This document shows, in pieces, positions 26,014 to 36,093 of a DNA stretch of 64,000 bases. A model generated the notes under the pieces. The model was not told the DNA's origin. It worked only from the letters and a program-made list of their open reading frames with translations, and searched no databases. Origin of the DNA: UBA1930 sp943371535 (lineage in GTDB: Bacteria > Bacteroidota > Bacteroidia > Chitinophagales > Chitinophagaceae); assembly GCA_943371535.1 (NCBI GenBank), contig CALRVE020000012.1, forward strand, positions 29,414-93,413, in the 5' to 3' direction. Made by a program: the position numbers and the translations under genes. Within the stretch, counting starts at the first letter, position 1. The number at the start of each line of letters is the position of its first letter.

Positions 26014-27244
26014 AAGCCAATGTTTGCAAAGCTTGAGCAATAATGCCAACAGCTTCTTCAATTTGAGGTTTGGTAATTATTAAAGGAGGAGCAAATCGAA
26101 TTTTATCGCCGTGTGTTGGTTTAGCTAACAAGCCCAATTCTTTTAAGGCTAAGCAAAAATCCCATGAAGCATCTGGATTTTTATGTTCAATCACTATAGC
26201 ATTTAATAAGCCTTTACCACGAATAGTTTTAATAAATGGTGAATTTAATTTAGCGAATTCTTCTCTTAAAACAATTCCCATTGCCTCGGCATTGTCTGCT
26301 AATTTTTCATCTTTTAACACTTGTAATGCAGCTATTGCAACGGCACAAGCCAATGGATTGCCACCATAAGTACTACCATGTTCTCCTGGCTTAATATTCA
26401 TCATAATTTCATCGTCACATAAAACAGCACTTACAGGCATTGTTCCACCACTTAATGCTTTACCAAGTATTAAAATATTTGGACGAACATTTTCATGATC
26501 ACAAGCCAACATTTTACCAGTTCTAGCTAAACCCGTTTGTATTTCATCGGCAATAAACAACACATTATTTTCTTTGCATAATTTACTAACTGCCGCCAAA
26601 TAACCTTCATCAGGCACAACAACACCAGCTTCACCTTGTATAGGTTCTACCATAAATGCAGCAACATTTTTATCTTGTAAAGCAATTGCTAATGCATCGA
26701 TATTGTTGTAAGGAATTAACTCAAATCCAGGCATAAATGGACCAAAACCTTTGTAACTACTTGGGTCGGTAGACGATGAAATTGCTGCCATTGTTCTTCC
26801 CCAAAAATTACCTTCTGCAAAAATAATTTTTGCTTTATTTTCAGCTACTCCTTTTTTATCATATGCCCAACGTCTTGCAAGTTTAATAGCAGTTTCACCA
26901 GCTTCAACACCAGTATTCATGGGCAATACTTTTTGATAGCCAAAATATTGGGTAATATATTTTTCATACTCACCCAACCAATTATTATAAAATGCCCTTG
27001 ACGTAAGTGTGAGTTTATTCGCTTGTTGTGTTAATGCGTTAATGATATGTGGATGACAATGACCTTGATTTACAGCTGAATAACCACTTAAAAAATCAAA
27101 GTATCTTTTTCCATCTACATCGTATAAAAAAACACCTTCTCCCCTTTCTAAAACTACAGGTATTGGATGATAATTATGAGCTCCAAATTGATCTTCTAAT
27201 TGCAAATAATAAGCAGTACGTTCTGTAACGTTGTGAGATAACAT
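26012..27244 (-). CDS. rocD: Ornithine--oxo-acid aminotransferase
   Basis: 410 residues, class-III PLP aminotransferase. Blocks: LEDQFGAHNYHPIPVVLERGEGVFLYDVDGKRYFDFLSGYSAVNQGHCHP, VLPMNTGVEAGETAIKLARRWAY, FIADEIQTGLARTGKM, ILILGKALSGGTMPVSAV (the Lys is the PLP site), EHGSTYGGNPLACAVA. The YSAVNQGHCHP text is characteristic of ornithine aminotransferase rather than acetylornithine aminotransferase. Converts ornithine to glutamate semialdehyde. Monocistronic; the convergent panB ends at a shared hairpin. Confidence 0.93.
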   Translation of the reverse strand: MLSHNVTERTAYYLQLEDQFGAHNYHPIPVVLERGEGVFLYDVDGKRYFDFLSGYSAVNQGHCHPHIINALTQQANKLTLTSRAFYNNWLGEYEKYITQYFGYQKVLPMNTGVEAGETAIKLARRWAYDKKGVAENKAKIIFAEGNFWGRTMAAISSSTDPSSYKGFGPFMPGFELIPYNNIDALAIALQDKNVAAFMVEPIQGEAGVVVPDEGYLAAVSKLCKENNVLFIADEIQTGLARTGKMLACDHENVRPNILILGKALSGGTMPVSAVLCDDEIMMNIKPGEHGSTYGGNPLACAVAIAALQVLKDEKLADNAEAMGIVLREEFAKLNSPFIKTIRGKGLLNAIVIEHKNPDASWDFCLALKELGLLAKPTHGDKIRFAPPLIITKPQIEEAVGIIAQALQTLA

Positions 27245-27438
27245 ATATAAAAATTAATGGTAAACAATAATAAGAATAACAATACACTGGCATAAATGCC
27301 AGCTTCAATATTACTTGCAGTGATGATCTAAAAAATCTAAATTTTGAGAGAGAAATTTCATATTATTTATTTGCTGCACAAATAAACAAAAAATAATTGA
27401 AGGCTATTGATTAATTACTTGAACAATATCTTTTGCAA

Positions 27439-27858
27439 CTATGCATTCGTTTCTGTATAACTTTTAAAATTATTCAAAATGGCTTGCCAACCATCACGTT
27501 GCAACTCTAAAGAGTTCTCTGTTTCGGCATCAAAAATAATTTGCACTTCTGTTTGATTATTTTTTCCACTAAAACTAACTTTTACTGTTCTTCCATCAAG
27601 CATGGTGTAAGTAAAGCTTTCTCCATCAATTACTTCATTGTAAATGGCTTCAAAATCAAAACCAAAACTGCCATCTTTAGCTTCCATTCTTGCGAAATAT
27701 TTACCTCCAACTTTCATATCATTATTTGCTGAGGGACAACACCAATCTGGTGATGCAAAGTTCCAATGAATAATATGTTCGGGCATTGTATAAAAGTTCC
27801 AAACTTTTTGCTTATCAGATTCAATAATTGCTTGTATAGTAATTTTATTATAATCCAT
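27439..27858 (-). CDS. SRPBCC / AHSA1-like domain protein
   Basis: 139 residues. Start NKITIQAIIESDKQKVWNFYTMPEHIIHWNFASPDW, then GGKYFARMEAKDGSFGFDFEAIYNEV and a C-terminal helix DGWQAILNNFKSYTE match the AHSA1-type SRPBCC fold (helix-grip). Such proteins bind small hydrophobic ligands; the Hsp90-activation role of the eukaryotic relative is not implied. Lies 17 bp downstream of the isoaspartyl peptidase gene on the same strand. Confidence 0.85.
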   Translation of the reverse strand: MDYNKITIQAIIESDKQKVWNFYTMPEHIIHWNFASPDWCCPSANNDMKVGGKYFARMEAKDGSFGFDFEAIYNEVIDGESFTYTMLDGRTVKVSFSGKNNQTEVQIIFDAETENSLELQRDGWQAILNNFKSYTETNA

Positions 27859-27875
27859 AACACTCGTTTTTCAGC

Positions 27876-28820
27876 TTATTTGTAAATACCAATTTCATTT
27901 AACCCAGCACTATTTTTTACACCACGATACATTCCTGCACTATTAAACAACATAGCATAATTGCCATGTGCATCTACCCCAATCATTCCTCCTTCACCAT
28001 TTATTTTTACTAGTTTATCATTTACTACAATATTCATCGCATCGTGCAAACTGAAGCCTTTATATTCCATTAAACAACTTACATCATAAGCTGCAACTGC
28101 TCTAATAAACAATTCACCATGACCTGTACAACTAATTGCACAAGTATTGTTATTGGCATAAGTACCACTTCCAATAACAGGGGTATCACCAATTCGATTG
28201 TATTTTTTATTGGTCATTCCACCTGTACTTGTTGCTGCAGCAATATTGCCAAAAGCATCACAAGCAGCAGCACCAACAGTACCAAACTTTTTATCTTTCA
28301 TCAAAGTATCTACTTTGGTATTGTGGTCTAAACTTGTTGTGTTGCTATCTCTTACTAGCTTCCATTGATCGTATCTAAACTGGGTAAAAAAATAATCATC
28401 ACCAGCCAATGCTATACCTTGTTGTAAAGCAAAATCAACGGCTCCATTTCCACTTAAAAAAACATGATCACTTTTAAGCATAACTGCTTTTGCAAGTTCA
28501 ATAGGGTTCACAACATTTCTAACACCAGCCACAGCACCTGCCATTAAATTGTTACCATCCATTATAGAAGCATCCATTTCATGTTCTCCTTTTTTGGTAA
28601 AAACAGAGCCACGTCCAGCGTTAAACAAAACGTTATTTTCTAACATTTTAACTGCCTGCTCAACAGCATATACAGCAGTTCCATTATTGGCTAATACTGA
28701 ATATCCTGCATCTAACGCTTCTTGCAGTGCAATTGAATATGCTTGTTCTAAATCAGGCGTCATATCTTCTTTTAATATTGTGCCTGCACCGCCATGTATA
28801 GTTATTGTAAATGGATTCAT
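27876..28820 (-). CDS. Isoaspartyl peptidase / L-asparaginase (Ntn hydrolase)
   Basis: 314 residues. ITIHGGAGTILK start; LFNAGRGSVFTKKGEHEMDASIMDGNNLMAGAVAGV; nucleophile Thr in GTVGAAACDAFGNIAAATSTGG near residue 179, where the proenzyme is expected to cleave itself; then RIGDTPVIGSGTYA and CTGHGELFIRAVAAYDVS. Length and blocks match plant-type asparaginases that hydrolyse isoaspartyl dipeptides. No signal peptide is visible, so it is probably cytoplasmic. Same strand as the SRPBCC gene, 17 bp apart. Confidence 0.93.
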   Translation of the reverse strand: MNPFTITIHGGAGTILKEDMTPDLEQAYSIALQEALDAGYSVLANNGTAVYAVEQAVKMLENNVLFNAGRGSVFTKKGEHEMDASIMDGNNLMAGAVAGVRNVVNPIELAKAVMLKSDHVFLSGNGAVDFALQQGIALAGDDYFFTQFRYDQWKLVRDSNTTSLDHNTKVDTLMKDKKFGTVGAAACDAFGNIAAATSTGGMTNKKYNRIGDTPVIGSGTYANNNTCAISCTGHGELFIRAVAAYDVSCLMEYKGFSLHDAMNIVVNDKLVKINGEGGMIGVDAHGNYAMLFNSAGMYRGVKNSAGLNEIGIYK

Positions 28821-28852
28821 TCTTTATTTTTTGTAACCAACTTCTGTAAATG

Positions 28853-28886
28853 TATCAGCTGTAGTTGCGTCGCACTCTTCAACTTT
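28853..28886 (-). repeat. Dispersed intergenic repeat, copy 1
   Basis: On the minus strand contains GTTGAAGAGTGCGACGC followed by AACT; the same 17 bases recur on the plus strand at 51836. The flanks differ, so this is a short dispersed element, not a gene. Confidence 0.5.
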
Positions 28887-28970
28887 ATTGCTTAATTCAG
28901 CAAAATACCTGCAAGAAGGTAGTGTATGTTTTGTCGAAAGTAAATACTTTACACCTCATTTAGTTCACAC

Positions 28971-29630
28971 ATGCAACAAAAAATGACACTAAAAAAGGAA
29001 TTATCCATTGGCGATTGGCTTATTGTATGCTCTAATCTATTTGCTATTTATGGTGTTTGGATGTTGAATTGGGATGCCAAAATTATTTTCTTAGTCTTTT
29101 GTATTGAAACAATCGTAATTGGTGTTTTCAATTTTTTACAACTCGGACTTATTGCTTGCTCAAATGATGAGCAAGGAAAGAAATCAAAACTTGCTGGTGG
29201 GTTATTTTTAATGCTCTTCTTTCTTGTACACTATAGCATTTTTGTGTTTGCTCAGTTGCATATTTTTTTATCAATTATGAAGATTCATAAAATTCGTATC
29301 TCAACTACTGAGCTTATTTTTTCCTTTCAAAAAGTAATGCCCAATTATGCTTTGCAATATCTTGGATTATTTGTTGCTTCTTACTTTTTGGGGATATTGA
29401 AAGATTTTGTGTTTAATGGAAAATACAAAACCACTAGTTTAACAGCACAAATGTTTACACCGTATAAAAGAATTTTTATTCAACAATTTGTAGTAATACT
29501 TGGTGCTTTCGTTTTATTGCTGAACCCTAATGGCAAATATTTAATTCTACTATTTGTTCCAATTAAAATTTTCTTTGAATTATTTATTGATTATGATAGC
29601 TTGCTAGACGAAATGAATAAAGATATATAA
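28971..29630 (+). CDS. DUF6498-like multi-pass membrane protein
   Basis: 219 residues with about six hydrophobic stretches (WLIVCSNLFAIYGVWML, IIFLVFCIETIVIGVFNFL, GGLFLMLFFLVHYSIFVFA, LQYLGLFVASYFLG, FIQQFVVILGAFVLLL, LILLFVPIKIFFELFID). The arrangement resembles DUF6498 proteins but that assignment is uncertain. No catalytic motif is recognised. It is convergent with the sugar kinase, with 4 bp between stops. Confidence 0.65.
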   Translation: MQQKMTLKKELSIGDWLIVCSNLFAIYGVWMLNWDAKIIFLVFCIETIVIGVFNFLQLGLIACSNDEQGKKSKLAGGLFLMLFFLVHYSIFVFAQLHIFLSIMKIHKIRISTTELIFSFQKVMPNYALQYLGLFVASYFLGILKDFVFNGKYKTTSLTAQMFTPYKRIFIQQFVVILGAFVLLLNPNGKYLILLFVPIKIFFELFIDYDSLLDEMNKDI

Positions 29631-29634
29631 AATA

Positions 29635-30648
29635 TTATTTATTCATTTTTTTAATTGAAAGAATATCTTGCCCAGTACTATCTCCATACTCTTGTAATTT
29701 ACCAAATGCTGCTGCTGTGGCATAATTTAAAATTTCTTGGGAAGGATATTGATTGTACAAACCATAAATTAATCCAGCCATAAAACAATCGCCACTTCCA
29801 CTTCTATCTACTACACCTTTGCAGCTAAAATCGGCTGATTGAAAATGTTCCGTTTCATTCATTAAATGAGTGTAATACAAAATATCGTTACCTTCTTTAT
29901 CAAATCGAAAAGTATTGGCAACAGTTTTTACTTTTGGAAAAAGTTGAATAATAGCTTTTGAAGTTGATTGGGCATGAGCAATATATTTTTGCTTGCTATT
30001 ATTCTCATGAATTTGTTCATCTACTGCTATACCTAATAAACTATTGGCACTCCAAATATTGCCCATAACAACGTCACAATATTCAACTAGCTTGGGCATA
30101 ATTTCAATGGGTTGTTTTCCATATTTCCAAAGTCTTGCTCTATAATTTAAATCAACCGAAATCTTAATATTTTTTTTGTTGGCTGCTTCTAATGCTTCTA
30201 AACAAACATCAGCAACATTTTCGTTTAAAGCAGGGCTAATTGCACTGAAGTTAAACCAATCAACATCACGTAAAACTTTATCCCAATCAATCATACCTCT
30301 TTTTAATTCAGAGAAAGAAGAATGATCTCTATCGTACACCATACTTCCTTTTAAATCGGCCCCACGCTCTAAATAATATAAACCAATTCTATTACCAGCA
30401 AATACAATAGTCGATGTATAAATGCCTTTATACTCTAAGTAATCAATTACATGATGACTCATAAAATTATCGGGTAAAACAGTACAATATTTTACAGGCA
30501 CATTCCAACCTGCTAAAGCAGTTGCAACATTAGCTTCAGCTCCACCCATGTATAATAACATAGGGTGTTTATTCATTGCTTCATCATGAGGTGCTGGAGA
30601 AATTCTTAATAGTAATTCACCAAAACAAAGTACTTTTTTCTTAAGCAT
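29635..30648 (-). CDS. PfkB-family sugar kinase, probably 2-keto-3-deoxygluconate kinase
   Basis: 337 residues. VLCFGELLLRISP, MLYMGGAEANVATALAGW (substrate site) and DRSGSGDCFMAGLIYG (the PfkB signature with catalytic Asp) are clear. Length and the YLERGADLKGSMVYDR block resemble KdgK. Supported by the neighbour: a hexuronate-type MFS transporter begins just upstream on the same strand (about 105-bp gap). Would phosphorylate KDG from uronic acid breakdown; kduI/uxa genes are not in the window. Start at 30648 (MLKKKV) preferred to 30663. Confidence 0.82.
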   Translation of the reverse strand: MLKKKVLCFGELLLRISPAPHDEAMNKHPMLLYMGGAEANVATALAGWNVPVKYCTVLPDNFMSHHVIDYLEYKGIYTSTIVFAGNRIGLYYLERGADLKGSMVYDRDHSSFSELKRGMIDWDKVLRDVDWFNFSAISPALNENVADVCLEALEAANKKNIKISVDLNYRARLWKYGKQPIEIMPKLVEYCDVVMGNIWSANSLLGIAVDEQIHENNSKQKYIAHAQSTSKAIIQLFPKVKTVANTFRFDKEGNDILYYTHLMNETEHFQSADFSCKGVVDRSGSGDCFMAGLIYGLYNQYPSQEILNYATAAAFGKLQEYGDSTGQDILSIKKMNK

Positions 30649-30753
30649 AGTTACATTGTTCAAATTGTAAAAAAAGATGATTAAAACAAAATGCCTGCAA
30701 GTACTACAACATCAATTGTAATATATGCAGGCATGAAATAGGAATGTAATTTA

Positions 30754-32121
30754 CTATAAATCTGTTATTACTTTATATTTTGGAACTAAAGATTTCATTA
30801 CCATCCAAGCAATTAAATAAGCAACAGCACAAATAGCAAACATAATGGTATAACCTGTTTGAATATGACCCAATGCTTTATAATGATCAAACAAAGCACC
30901 ACCCAATTTAGTAATTAATACACCTCCAATACCACCTGCCATTCCTCCAATTCCTACAATTGATGCAACTGCTTTACGTGGAAACATATCAGAAACTGTA
31001 GTAAACAAGTTGGCACTCCAAGCTTGATGGGCTGATGCACCAACACCAATTAATAAAACTGGAATCCAAAAACTTATGTCTCCTAAAGGTTGTGCAGCCA
31101 AAACTACTAATGGAAAAACTGCAATCATGAGCATGGCTTTCATTCTACCGTCATAAGGAGAATAGCCTTTTTTAATAAAATAAGTTGGAAACCAACCGCC
31201 CCCAATGCTACCAAACATAGTCATACTGTACAATACAGCCAATGGTAACATAATATCGGTACCCGTCATTTGATATTGATCTTTTAAATATGCTGGTAAC
31301 CAAAATAAGAAAAACCACCAAACTCCATCGGTCATAAATTTACCAAAAGTAAAAGCCCAAGTTTGTTTGTAGCCCAATAATTTAACCCAAGCAACTTTTT
31401 CGGTTTGTGCTGCAATAGGTAAAGTTGAGGCTTCTTCTACATCGCTGTTAATATAATCTAACTCGGCCTTGGACATTCTTTTTTGCTCTTGTGGTTTTTC
31501 GTACATCACTAACCAAAAAGCTAACCAAATAAAACCAATTCCTCCAATAATAAAGAAAGCAGCTTCCCAACCCCAATGTTCTGCAATCCAAGGCACAGTA
31601 AGTGGTGCTAAAATGGCTCCTACATTTGAACCTGAATTAAATATGCCAGTAGCAAATGAACGTTCTTTTTTAGGAAAATATTCAGCTGTTGCTTTGATCG
31701 CAGCTGGAAAATTTCCAGACTCACCAAAGCCAAGAACAGCTCTCGAAAACATAAAACCTAAAATTGAAATAGGTACTGCAGCAATACCTGCCCATCCTAA
31801 TATAGCAATCATTCCAGAACCAATTGGTACAGCAAACCCATGTATAATAGCACCAACAGACCAAATAATAATTGCCCAAGCAAATCCTTTTTTTGTTCCT
31901 AGTTTATCAATAATTCGTCCAGCAAATAACATACTAATGGCGTATGTAAACTGAAATACAGAAGCTATATTGGCATAATCGCTGTTAGTCCATCCAAACT
32001 TTTCTTCAAGTGTTGGTTTTAATAAACTGAGTACTTGCCTATCTAAATAATTGATGGTTGTTGCAAAAAACAATAGACCGCAAATAGTCCACCTATACTT
32101 ACCAATTTTTTCACTCATCAT
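30754..32121 (-). CDS. MFS transporter, hexuronate/ACS-type
   Basis: 455 residues, 12 predicted TM segments. Start GKYRWTICGLLFFATTINYLDRQVLSLL and AVLGFGESGNFPAAIKATAEYFPKKERSFATGIFNSGSNVGAILAPL are typical of the anion:cation symporter branch of the MFS that includes ExuT and related hexuronate/galactarate carriers. The substrate is inferred from the adjacent KDG kinase. Start MM (32121 or 32118). No regulator adjacent. Confidence 0.85.
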   Translation of the reverse strand: MMSEKIGKYRWTICGLLFFATTINYLDRQVLSLLKPTLEEKFGWTNSDYANIASVFQFTYAISMLFAGRIIDKLGTKKGFAWAIIIWSVGAIIHGFAVPIGSGMIAILGWAGIAAVPISILGFMFSRAVLGFGESGNFPAAIKATAEYFPKKERSFATGIFNSGSNVGAILAPLTVPWIAEHWGWEAAFFIIGGIGFIWLAFWLVMYEKPQEQKRMSKAELDYINSDVEEASTLPIAAQTEKVAWVKLLGYKQTWAFTFGKFMTDGVWWFFLFWLPAYLKDQYQMTGTDIMLPLAVLYSMTMFGSIGGGWFPTYFIKKGYSPYDGRMKAMLMIAVFPLVVLAAQPLGDISFWIPVLLIGVGASAHQAWSANLFTTVSDMFPRKAVASIVGIGGMAGGIGGVLITKLGGALFDHYKALGHIQTGYTIMFAICAVAYLIAWMVMKSLVPKYKVITDL

Positions 32122-32249
32122 AAAAGCATTAATCTGTTAGAAAATTATTTATTAGTCTTGTTCAATAATTAGGCTAGCAAAGTACTAAAATTCAAACAAA
32201 GCAAAGGGTTTAGCAATTTAGTTCTACGCAAACGATTTCGGGACTTTAT

Positions 32250-33257
32250 TTAGCTAACATTTTGTTTCATGGCTGCAATCTGAAACTTTGTGCCAAGTAC
32301 AATCATTTTCATTCCTTCTTGTACTAAAAAATCATTTGCAGGATTGATAATAAATCGTCCGTAAGCATCTTTAATAGCAATACAATTTACACCTGTAGTT
32401 TTCCATTCCATAATATTGCCTAAAGTAGTTGGTTGAATTTCTTTAGGTAAAACACTAAAATCTATACTTTCAATATTAATACTCTCGGCTTCTTCGCCAC
32501 TTAAAAAATCTATGAACTCTACCACTTCTGGTTTGCTTACTAAAGTTGCCATATGCGTACCACCAATTCTATCAGGCATTATTACATTATTGGCACCTGC
32601 TTTTTTTAATTTTTGAATAGAAGTTGCTTTTGATGCTCTACTGATGATTTGTAGTTTACTATTTAATGCTCTTGCTGAAAGCACAATAAACACATTATCG
32701 GCATCGGTGGGTAAAGCACAAATTAAACTAGCAGCTCTATCAATTCCTGCTTCTTTTAATACAACATCCTCTGTTGCATCTCCAGTAATGTATAACAAGC
32801 TCTTATGTTCATTATGTATAAATTGGTTGATATTATCTGAATCTTTATCTATTACCACAAAATTAATTTTGTGCCCTAATAATGTTTTAGCAGCTTGTTG
32901 ACCGTTACGTCCAAATCCACAAATGATAACATGATTGCTTAGAGCATCTAGTGTGTTCATGATTTTTTTATTTATGAAGTACTGCTTCATTTCGCCACTT
33001 ACAAAAAACTGTGTTAGCCTTGCCAACGAATAAGTAAATGTAGAAAATGAAATTAAAATTAAAAATATTGCAAAAACTCTACCTGCGTCTGATAGTGGAT
33101 GCACCTCGCCATAACCAATTGTGGTTATGGTAATTATGGTCATAAATACTGCATCTAAAAAACTATATCCCTCTATTAACATAAATCCTACTACTCCAGA
33201 TATCGTAATCAACAGAATAATAAAAAACCAAAAAAATAGGGGCGAAATATTTTTCAA
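32250..33257 (-). CDS. Potassium channel with RCK (TrkA-N/C) domain
   Basis: 335 residues. Two TM segments flank a pore with selectivity filter TTIGYG (residues 45-50); then an RCK Rossmann domain (VIICGFGRNGQQAAKTLL, VVIDKDSDN, GDATEDVVLKEAGI) and a TrkA-C domain to the end. MthK-like architecture: K+ permeation gated by cytoplasmic ligand binding. Length is typical. No neighbour points to a specific stress. Confidence 0.93.
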   Translation of the reverse strand: MKNISPLFFWFFIILLITISGVVGFMLIEGYSFLDAVFMTIITITTIGYGEVHPLSDAGRVFAIFLILISFSTFTYSLARLTQFFVSGEMKQYFINKKIMNTLDALSNHVIICGFGRNGQQAAKTLLGHKINFVVIDKDSDNINQFIHNEHKSLLYITGDATEDVVLKEAGIDRAASLICALPTDADNVFIVLSARALNSKLQIISRASKATSIQKLKKAGANNVIMPDRIGGTHMATLVSKPEVVEFIDFLSGEEAESINIESIDFSVLPKEIQPTTLGNIMEWKTTGVNCIAIKDAYGRFIINPANDFLVQEGMKMIVLGTKFQIAAMKQNVS

Positions 33258-33389
33258 TGTTTGTTAAGTTTGGTGATTGAAAGTAATGATTGTTTAAACA
33301 AATAAATTTTAAATTAAACATTTTTTTATTCACTTTTACTTTGAATGCACATAACCAATTTGATTGCACGATAAATTAAAGACAACTTT

Positions 33390-34001
33390 ATGACATCACA
33401 TTATCACAGTTTACTTTGCTTAGGCGATTCTTACACTATTGGAGAAGGTGTTCCACTACACCAAAGCTTTCCCTATCAAACAGTGCAATTATTAAGAAGT
33501 GAAAGTGCTCATTTTTATGCCCCTGAAATTGTTGCTAAAACTGGTTGGACGAGTTTTGAATTAGCAGAACATATTTTACATACTCGTTTAAATGATCACT
33601 ACGATTTTGTTACCCTTCTAATTGGAGTGAATAATCAATACAGAGGTTTAAGTGTAGATGATTTTAAAACAGATTTTGAATTTTTATTAAAAAAAGCCAT
33701 TCATTTTGCTCACAATAATGTAAACCGTGTAATTGTTTTATCTATACCAGATTGGAGTGTAACTCCATTTGCAAAAAATCATGACGCAAGTGTTATTACA
33801 CAACAAATTGATGCTTATAACAGTGTTTGTGAACAAGTTGCTGAACAGTATAATATTTGTTTTATAAATATTACACCAAGTACAAGGCAAGCTAAAGATG
33901 ACGCAAGTATACTTACAACTGATGGCTTACATTATAGTGGAAAAGAAATGAGAGATTGGGCCGAAATAGTTGCTACTATTATTTTAGATCAGTTGAAATA
34001 A
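33390..34001 (+). CDS. SGNH/GDSL-type hydrolase
   Basis: 203 residues, no signal peptide. Blocks of the SGNH family: block I LLCLGDSYTIGEGV (nucleophile Ser), block III TLLIGVNNQYRG (Gly/Asn), block V DGLHYSGKEM (Asp/His). Predicted esterase or thioesterase-like hydrolase acting on small esters; substrate unknown. Followed by a very strong terminator. Confidence 0.9.
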   Translation: MTSHYHSLLCLGDSYTIGEGVPLHQSFPYQTVQLLRSESAHFYAPEIVAKTGWTSFELAEHILHTRLNDHYDFVTLLIGVNNQYRGLSVDDFKTDFEFLLKKAIHFAHNNVNRVIVLSIPDWSVTPFAKNHDASVITQQIDAYNSVCEQVAEQYNICFINITPSTRQAKDDASILTTDGLHYSGKEMRDWAEIVATIILDQLK

Positions 34002-34038
34002 AAAAGCATCCATGAAAATATTTTCATGGATGCTTTTT
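34001..34038. terminator. Perfect palindromic bidirectional terminator
   Basis: 38-bp perfect palindrome: AAAAAGCATCCATGAAAAT and its reverse complement, so the plus strand ends in T5 after the stem. Starts at the last base of the SGNH-hydrolase stop codon; rpsA is convergent and ends about 100 bp to the right. Confidence 0.9.
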
Positions 34039-34137
34039 AAGAAACTAAAATTGGCAAATCGTATTACCTATTTTTAGCATTTGAAAACTTTTCCTCCTGT
34101 ATCTTTTTTCTATGACTAGTCATATTCGAAAAAGATA

Positions 34138-36093
34138 TTATTTAGATTCGCTTTCACCGCCTTCTAGTTTGGCTTTAATATCGGCTAAGGCACCTAAATC
34201 TCCTAAAGTTGCTTTTTCAACTTTAGCTTGCACAGCTTTCACTGCTTTTTTAGTTACTTCAGCTTCTGCTTTTGCCTCTTTCTTTTCAGCTTCAATTTCC
34301 TCAGCTTTTGCTTGTTCCCAAATACGAGTATGGCTTACAACAATTCTCTTCTCATTTCTATCAAACTCAATTACAACGAATTGTGCAGTTTCATCGGCTT
34401 GTACTTGTTTGCCATCTTCTTTAAAAGTATGACGGTTAGGAGCAAATCCTTCTAACCCATAAGGTAATTGAACCAATGCACCTTTATCGTCTTTTCTTGT
34501 TACTACTGCTTCATGAACACTTCCTATTGCAAATGTTTCTTCTAATGCAGTCCAAGGATCTTCTTCTAATTGCTTATGACCTAACTGTAATTTGCGATTT
34601 TCTTTATCAATACTTAAAATAATGATATCGATATGTTCAGCAACTTTTATATAATCACTAGGGTGATTGAAACGCTTCAACCAGCTTAAATCGCTGATAT
34701 GAATCATTCCACCAATACCTGGCTCTAACTCAACAAATACGCCATAAGGAGTAATGTTTTTTACTAACCCTTTGTGCTTGCTGTTTTCAGGGAATTTGTT
34801 TTCAATAGTGCTCCAAGGATCGTTGGTCATTTGCTTAATAGATAAGCTCATTTTACGGCTATCCTTATCTAAAGTAACCACTTTAGCTTCATGCTCATCA
34901 TTCAATTTAAAGAATTCTTTTGCATTGATTGGAGTGTTAGCCCAAGTAATTTCACTTACGTGAACTAAACCTTCAACACCAGGTTGAATTTCTAAGAATG
35001 CACCATAATCTTCAATATTTACTACTTTACCTTTAACAATAGTACCTTCAGCTAATCCTTCAGGTAATACATCCCAAGGATGTGGAGTTAATTGTTTTAA
35101 ACCTAAGCTGATACGTTTTTTATCATCATCAAAGTCTAATACTACCACATTAATTTTTTGATCCATTTTCAACACCTCAGATGGATGAGAAATACGACCC
35201 CAAGAAATATCTGTGATATATAATAAACCATCTAAGCCACCTAAATCCATGAAAGCACCAAAGTCTGTAATGTTCTTCACAGTACCTTCTAATACTTGTC
35301 CTTTCTCTAGCTTGCTCATGATTTCAGCACGTTGTGCTTCAATATCGCTTTCAATTAATGCTTTGTGAGATACAACGGCATTCTTAATAGTTTCATTAAT
35401 CTTCACTACTTTAAATTCCATTGTTTTACCAACAAACTGATCGTAATCAGTAACCGGTTTAACATCTATTTGAGAACCTGGTAAGAAAGTTTCCATACCA
35501 AATACATCAACAATAAGACCACCTTTAGTTTTGCTAGTAACCAAACCAGTAACCACTTCACCAGTCTTATGCACTTCCATAATACGTTCCCAAGCACGGA
35601 AGATTCTTGCACTTTTACGGCTTAGGTGTAAATTACCTTGTCTGTCTTCTTTTTCAACTACCATTACTTCTACAACATCACCCACTTTCACACCTTGCAA
35701 ATCACGGAATTCATTCAAAGAAATTAAACCATCGCTTTTAAAGCCAATGTTAATAACGGCATCGGTTTTTGTTAAACCAACGATGTCGCCATTTAAAATT
35801 TCACCATCAGCAATTTTTACGAAAGTGTTTTCATACACATGATCGTATTTTTCTTTTTCAGCCTGGCTGTAATGAGCAACATTACGTTTGTCTACACTCC
35901 AGTCAAAATCGTCGTGAGCAGTAGCAACTACTTCTTCAACAACGGGTTTAGCTGCTACTACTTCAGCAGCACCTTCTACAACAGTTTCTGTTGCTTCTAC
36001 AGGATTGTTTGTTGTCGCAGCAGTTTCTGTTGCTTCAGCAGCACCAGAAGCTTCCTGAGCATCTGCGTTTAATTGTTTTACAAAAAAGTTCAT
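34138..36093 (-). CDS. rpsA: 30S ribosomal protein S1
   Basis: 651 residues. An N-terminal region of about 85 residues rich in Ala/Glu/Thr/Val is followed by six S1 (OB-fold) repeats, each beginning with a G..(V/I)xGxVxxIxxxGxFV-like block (for example GTVKNITDFGAFMDLGGLDG, GKVVNIEDYGAFLEIQPGVE, GLVKNITPYGVFVELEPGIG), then an acidic/Lys-rich tail. Longer than E. coli S1 (557) mainly by N- and C-terminal extensions, as in other Bacteroidota. Binds mRNA on the 30S subunit. Confidence 0.95.
   Translation of the reverse strand: MNFFVKQLNADAQEASGAAEATETAATTNNPVEATETVVEGAAEVVAAKPVVEEVVATAHDDFDWSVDKRNVAHYSQAEKEKYDHVYENTFVKIADGEILNGDIVGLTKTDAVINIGFKSDGLISLNEFRDLQGVKVGDVVEVMVVEKEDRQGNLHLSRKSARIFRAWERIMEVHKTGEVVTGLVTSKTKGGLIVDVFGMETFLPGSQIDVKPVTDYDQFVGKTMEFKVVKINETIKNAVVSHKALIESDIEAQRAEIMSKLEKGQVLEGTVKNITDFGAFMDLGGLDGLLYITDISWGRISHPSEVLKMDQKINVVVLDFDDDKKRISLGLKQLTPHPWDVLPEGLAEGTIVKGKVVNIEDYGAFLEIQPGVEGLVHVSEITWANTPINAKEFFKLNDEHEAKVVTLDKDSRKMSLSIKQMTNDPWSTIENKFPENSKHKGLVKNITPYGVFVELEPGIGGMIHISDLSWLKRFNHPSDYIKVAEHIDIIILSIDKENRKLQLGHKQLEEDPWTALEETFAIGSVHEAVVTRKDDKGALVQLPYGLEGFAPNRHTFKEDGKQVQADETAQFVVIEFDRNEKRIVVSHTRIWEQAKAEEIEAEKKEAKAEAEVTKKAVKAVQAKVEKATLGDLGALADIKAKLEGGESESK

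Noticed and set aside
34112..36072. Plus-strand ORFs opposite rpsA
   Set aside because: They lie antisense to a clear six-repeat S1 gene and have low-complexity Ser/Phe-rich translations, as expected for shadow frames.
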